Source: Actinomycetota bacterium (GTDB lineage Bacteria; Actinomycetota; Actinomycetes; Actinomycetales; Cellulomonadaceae). From it: a DNA stretch of 8,683 nucleotides. Under the pieces are notes generated by a model. The model did not search any database. It was not told the DNA's origin and was given only the letters and a program-made list of their open reading frames with translations. The stretch covers positions 1 to 8,683 of the forward strand of contig JAHIJU010000003.1 of assembly GCA_018898235.1 (NCBI GenBank), given 5' to 3'. How positions within the stretch are numbered: the stretch's first letter is position 1; each line of letters starts with the position of its first letter. The translations under genes were made by a program, and so were the position numbers. Below are positions 5,351-8,683 of the stretch, one piece after another.

Positions 5351-7030
5351 TCAGCGCACCTCGCTCACCAGGTCGATCGCACCGCACGGGCACTCGCTCA
5401 CGCAGATGCCGCAGCCCTTGCAGTAGTCGAGGTCGATCTCGTACTTCAGCCCCGGGCCCAGCTTGATGATCGCGTCGTCCGGGCACATGCCGAAGCAGTT
5501 GTCGCACTCGAAGCACGAGCCGCAGGACATGCAGCGTCGTGCCTCGAACACGGCGTGCTCGGCGTCCAGACCCTGGACGACCTCCTCGAACCCGGTGACC
5601 CGGCGGGCCGCCTCGAGCTCGCGGCGGTGCTGGTGCGGTGCGTCGGAGTAGTACCAGGTGTTGAGCCGGGACGCCGCAGCCTCCCGGTCCACGGGCAGGG
5701 GGCCGGTCGGCGTCGCCCCGGCCAACCACGCGTCGACCGAGCGGGCCGCGAGCGCCCCCCGGCCGATCGCGAAGGTCGCGGTGCGCGAGCCCGGGGACAC
5801 GTCGCCCGCGGCGAAGACGCCCGGGCGTCCGGTCATCCCGGCGAGGTCGACCCCCACCACGCCGTCCCGCACGTCGATGTCCGACGTTCCCGTGACCAGC
5901 GAGAGGTCGGCGTCCTGCCCCACGGCGAGCAGCACGGCGTCGGCGTCGAGATCCTCGAAGATCCCGGTCGGCACCGGTCGGCCCTCGTCGTCCAGGGTCA
6001 TCCGCTCGATCTTCACCCGCGGGCCCTCGATCTGCTTGATCGTCGAGAGCCACTGCACCCGGACGCCCTCGCCGATCGCGTCGTGCAGCTCGGTGGCGTG
6101 CGCGGGCATCTGTGCCTGGGTCCGGCGGTAGATGATGACCGCGTCCTGCGCGCCGAGCCGTCGGGCCACCCGGGCCGCATCCATCGCGGTGTTGCCGCCG
6201 CCGTAGACCGCGACCCGCCGGCCGAGCAGTGGCGGATGGTCGGAGGCGACGTCGCGCAGCACGTCGATCGCGTCGAGGATCTTCGCGGCCGCACCGGCCG
6301 GGATGTCCACATGGTGCCCGACGCCCGCGCCCACCGTCAGCACCACGGCATCGAACTCCGCCTGGACGGTCGGCAGGTCCGTCACCTTGGTCGAGCACTC
6401 GATGCGCACCCCGAGGGCCGCGATCCGGGCGATCTCGGCCGAGAGCACATCGCGCGGCAGCCGGTAGGCCGGGATGCCGTAGCGGAGCATGCCGCCCGCC
6501 TCGGCCGCTGCCTCACGGATCGTGACCTCGTGCCCGAGCCGGGCCAGGTGATAGGCCGCCGACAGCCCGGCCGGCCCGGACCCGACGACCAGCACGCGAC
6601 GTCCGGTGGAGGTGGCCGGCGGGTCGAACGACCAGCCGTGCTCCAGCGCGGTGTCACCGAGGAACCGCTCGACGGCGTTGATCCCGACGGCCTCGTCCAG
6701 CTCGACCCGGTTGCACGCCGTCTGGCACGGGTGGTAGCAGATGCGACCCATCACCGCAGGCAGCGGGTTGTTCTCGACGATGGCCCGCCATGCCCGCTCG
6801 TAGCCGGAGGTGCCGTCCTGCGCGGCGCCCAGCCAGCCGCGGATGTCCTCGCCGGACGGGCAGCCGACCTGGCACGGCGGCGTGAGCGTCACGTACACCG
6901 GGCGCTCGGTGCGCCAGGTGCCCGTGTGGTACGCCACCGAGGTCGCGGGCCCGGTCGAGACCCCGATCGTCGGCGGCACGTCGTGACCGTTCCGTGGTGC
7001 GCCAGGCATCCCCAGCTCCGTGGTGCTCAT
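5351..7030 (-). CDS. GltD-like FAD/NAD(P) oxidoreductase fused to a double [4Fe-4S] ferredoxin domain
   Basis: This 559-residue protein probably links a 2-oxoacid oxidoreductase to NAD(P). The N-terminal helical domain carries C53, C57, C98, C102 and C106, placed like the Fe-S ligands of glutamate synthase small subunits. An FAD-binding Rossmann motif GSGPAG follows at 150-155. A second nucleotide site, GGGNTAMD (277-284), is followed by IYRRTQAQMPA; the YRR favours NADPH. FAAGDV further on completes the FAD site. The C-terminal PorD-like domain (about 498-559) has ten cysteines in CxxC-type spacing (500, 503, 506, 509, 512, 516, 537, 540, 543, 547) plus C549, enough for two clusters and possibly more. 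Its ATG overlaps the beta-subunit stop by four bases (ATGA), and AGGAGG (7038-7043) lies seven bases upstream. True glutamate synthase function is unlikely: no large subunit is adjacent and the ferredoxin tail is extra. PadH of phenylglyoxylate dehydrogenase is a comparable partner subunit. Confidence 0.88.
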   Translation of the reverse strand: MSTTELGMPGAPRNGHDVPPTIGVSTGPATSVAYHTGTWRTERPVYVTLTPPCQVGCPSGEDIRGWLGAAQDGTSGYERAWRAIVENNPLPAVMGRICYHPCQTACNRVELDEAVGINAVERFLGDTALEHGWSFDPPATSTGRRVLVVGSGPAGLSAAYHLARLGHEVTIREAAAEAGGMLRYGIPAYRLPRDVLSAEIARIAALGVRIECSTKVTDLPTVQAEFDAVVLTVGAGVGHHVDIPAGAAAKILDAIDVLRDVASDHPPLLGRRVAVYGGGNTAMDAARVARRLGAQDAVIIYRRTQAQMPAHATELHDAIGEGVRVQWLSTIKQIEGPRVKIERMTLDDEGRPVPTGIFEDLDADAVLLAVGQDADLSLVTGTSDIDVRDGVVGVDLAGMTGRPGVFAAGDVSPGSRTATFAIGRGALAARSVDAWLAGATPTGPLPVDREAAASRLNTWYYSDAPHQHRRELEAARRVTGFEEVVQGLDAEHAVFEARRCMSCGSCFECDNCFGMCPDDAIIKLGPGLKYEIDLDYCKGCGICVSECPCGAIDLVSEVR

Positions 7031-8052
7031 CGCAGTGCCTCCTGCTGCTGGCCGCGCCGGGGTTCATCGTCCAGGAGGCCGTACCGGCGGATGTTGGCCT
7101 CGGCCGCGGCCCGCACCCGCGCCAGCGCATCCTCACCACCCGGTTTGAACAGGTGCGCGAACCGTTGCTGCGGACGCAGGTACTCCTCGACGTCCACCTG
7201 CTCACGGATCTTGGTCACCGCGGTGATCTCACCGGCGCGCGCCTCGAACACCGGGAAGGTGCCGGACTGCACGGCCGCCCTCGACAGCGCGATCGACTGG
7301 TTCGACGCCGAGCCCCAGCCGAGCGGGCACGGCACCAGCACGTGCAGGTAGCGCGCGCCGTGGATCGACATGGCGGTGCGGACCTTGGCCTCCAGGTCGC
7401 GCAGATCGGCGACGGTGGCGGTCGCGACGTACGGGATCTCGTGCGCCATCGCGATCCGCGGCATGAACTTGCCCTGCCCGAAGGGTGCACCCGGCCGCCG
7501 CCCCGCGATCGGGGTCGTGGCGGTGCGCGCCGCCGGCGGGGTCGAGCCCGAGCGCTGCACGCCGGTGTTCATGTACCCGCCGTTGTCGTAGCAGACGTAC
7601 AGCACGTCGTCGTTGCGCTCGAACATGCCCGAGACGCTCGCCATCCCGATGTCGACGGTCCCGCCGTCACCGCCTTGGGCGAGCACCCGGATGTCCGACC
7701 GACCGCGCGCGGCGTTCGCCGCCGCCAGGCCCGTGGCCACCGAGGCCGCATTGGCGAACAACGAGTGGATCCACGCGGGCTTCCAGGCGCTCTCGGGGTA
7801 CAGCGTCGAGAAGACCTCCAGGCACCCGGTCGCGTTGGCGACCATGAGCTTGCCGCCGGTCGCGTCGACCGCGGTGTCCATCACCCAACGGGCGGCCAAC
7901 GCCTCGGCGCAGCCCTGGCAGGCGCGGTGCCCCTTGGTGAGGGACGACGGGCGGTCGGCGCGCGCCTGCACCGACCGGTCGTCGTCGTCGAGCAGCCGGT
8001 TGCCGACCACGAGGGTCCCGGTCTGCATGAACGGGATCGAGACGGCGGTCAT
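7027..8052 (-). CDS. porB: 2-oxoacid:acceptor oxidoreductase, TPP-binding beta subunit (PorB-like)
   Basis: This 341-residue subunit binds thiamine pyrophosphate and one [4Fe-4S] cluster in pyruvate:ferredoxin-oxidoreductase-type enzymes, which convert a 2-oxoacid and CoA to acyl-CoA and CO2. The TPP/Mg motif starts with GDGG at 128-131 and continues to YDNGGYMNTGVQRSG at 155-169. This is very close to the PorB signature, although the usual E-A after YDN is G-G here. Four cysteines sit where PorB holds its cluster: C45 and C48 (HRACQGC), C77 (NATGCLEVFS) and C242 (VPCPLGWG). About 40 residues precede the first cysteine pair, longer than in minimal PorB proteins. The gene overlaps the alpha gene upstream and the flavoprotein gene downstream by ATGA in each case. 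GAGGGG (8061-8066) lies eight bases before its ATG. The substrate may be pyruvate or another 2-oxoacid; the sequence does not decide. The symbol is by family resemblance only. Confidence 0.9.
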   Translation of the reverse strand: MTAVSIPFMQTGTLVVGNRLLDDDDRSVQARADRPSSLTKGHRACQGCAEALAARWVMDTAVDATGGKLMVANATGCLEVFSTLYPESAWKPAWIHSLFANAASVATGLAAANAARGRSDIRVLAQGGDGGTVDIGMASVSGMFERNDDVLYVCYDNGGYMNTGVQRSGSTPPAARTATTPIAGRRPGAPFGQGKFMPRIAMAHEIPYVATATVADLRDLEAKVRTAMSIHGARYLHVLVPCPLGWGSASNQSIALSRAAVQSGTFPVFEARAGEITAVTKIREQVDVEEYLRPQQRFAHLFKPGGEDALARVRAAAEANIRRYGLLDDEPRRGQQQEALR

Positions 8053-8683
8053 GCGTTCATCCCCTCGAGGGCGTCGGTCCGCAGATCGCAGAAGTCCAGG
8101 TCGGCGAGCTCCCCGGCCACACCGCGTCGGATGACGTCGGTCAGCACCTCCTGGGTGATCGGCCGTCCGCCGAGACCGGTGACCACCGAGTGCACCGTCA
8201 CCCCGGTGCCGTCCAGCGCGTGCCGGACGTCGCCGGTGAGCACCCCACCGACCCCGAGCTCCAGTGCGCGGTCGATGACGACCACCTGGCGCGACTCCCC
8301 GACCGCCTGGCGCAGCGCCTGCGCCGGGAACGGCCGGTACGTGCCGATGCCGACCAGCCGGGCGGGCACCTCGTCCATCGCGGTCAGGGTGTCCTGCAGG
8401 GTCCCGATCACCGAGCCCATCGCGACGACCACGGTGTCGTCCGGGCCGGGGAGCGGGGCGTCGCGGTCACGGTCCAGCGTGCGCGGGGCGTAGGAGTGCA
8501 CGAGCCCGCCCGAGTCCCGGCCGAACGTCTCCCGGAACCGCTGCGACCACGCGTCCACGACGGCCGCCGCATCCAGGAACCGGCGGTGCTGCAGGTAGCG
8601 GGTCTCGGTGAACGTCTCGGGCCCCGCCATCGTGCCGATGGTCGTCGGGTGGTCCACGTCGAGCACCTGCTGCGGCCGGTACG
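8049..8683 (-). CDS. porA: 2-oxoacid:acceptor oxidoreductase alpha subunit (PorA-like), C-terminal part
   Basis: The frame is open to the right edge, so the N-terminus is missing; 210 residues remain. It starts in the linker YRPQQVLDVDHP and continues with TMAGPETFTETRYLQH, which resembles the middle of PorA proteins. VVVAMGSVIGT, then GIGTYRPFPAQALR, then VVVIDRALELGVGG, and finally VTGLGGRPIT match in order the C-terminal domain II and trailing strands of pyruvate ferredoxin oxidoreductase alpha subunits. With PorB, this subunit forms the active site. The substrate-contacting residues lie in the missing N-terminal domain, so specificity is unknown. It is the first visible gene of the operon, and its stop overlaps the beta-subunit start (ATGA), which suggests translational coupling. 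A gamma-type subunit gene, not seen here, may lie farther upstream. Confidence 0.87.
   Translation of the reverse strand, partial: YRPQQVLDVDHPTTIGTMAGPETFTETRYLQHRRFLDAAAVVDAWSQRFRETFGRDSGGLVHSYAPRTLDRDRDAPLPGPDDTVVVAMGSVIGTLQDTLTAMDEVPARLVGIGTYRPFPAQALRQAVGESRQVVVIDRALELGVGGVLTGDVRHALDGTGVTVHSVVTGLGGRPITQEVLTDVIRRGVAGELADLDFCDLRTDALEGMNA

Noticed and set aside
5291..7351. 686-codon plus-strand open frame opposite the flavoprotein and PorB genes
   Set aside because: Its composition is typical of a translated antisense strand, it has no domain motif, and it begins inside the parS-like site. The opposite strand encodes well-supported enzymes.
1..8683. CRISPR arrays, tRNA or rRNA genes
   Set aside because: No regularly spaced repeats and no tRNA-like or rRNA-like segments were seen; nearly all of the window is protein-coding.

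Overview
The window comes from a very GC-rich, high-coding-density chromosome with GTG starts, long antisense open frames caused by GC bias, and actinobacterial gene families: a DUF222/HNH '13E12-type' protein, an actinobacterial SWIM/SNF2 helicase, and promoter-like TANNNT hexamers a few bases before GTG starts. The best guess is an actinomycete, perhaps a Pseudonocardia relative. The genus is inferred from composition and gene families, not proven.

Layout. (1) Bases 1-1954, minus strand: the N-terminal 651 residues of a SNF2-family helicase with a SWIM zinc finger. Its ATPase core lies beyond the left edge. (2) 2137-2568, plus: a small PhnB-like VOC/glyoxalase-fold protein with a clear ribosome binding site. 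(3) 2615-3793, plus: a membrane-anchored, probably extracytoplasmic protein with an HEVGH zinc-protease signature and one cysteine pair; its family is not recognised. (4) 3911-5239, plus: a DUF222-HNH endonuclease, preceded by a recognisable but degenerate LexA/SOS box. (5) 5240-5350: a convergent intergenic segment holding inverted repeats that could terminate from both sides, and a 14-bp sequence matching the chromosomal ParB-binding site parS. (6) 8683-5351, minus: a tightly coupled three-gene operon, with two ATGA overlaps, for a pyruvate:ferredoxin-oxidoreductase-type 2-oxoacid oxidoreductase. It comprises the alpha subunit (C-terminal part only), the TPP-binding beta subunit, and a GltD-like flavoprotein fused to a cysteine-rich double [4Fe-4S] ferredoxin domain.

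The three operon products plausibly form one enzyme. Alpha and beta would oxidatively decarboxylate a 2-oxoacid to its acyl-CoA, and electrons would pass through the beta-subunit cluster and the ferredoxin domain to FAD and NAD(P) in the GltD-like subunit. The substrate cannot be read from this window. The remaining genes are independent of the operon.

The items most worth following up are the parS-like site, the SOS box in front of the HNH gene, the NAD(P)-coupled 2-oxoacid oxidoreductase operon, and the uncharacterised HExxH membrane protein. I do not see a clearly new defence or mobile system.
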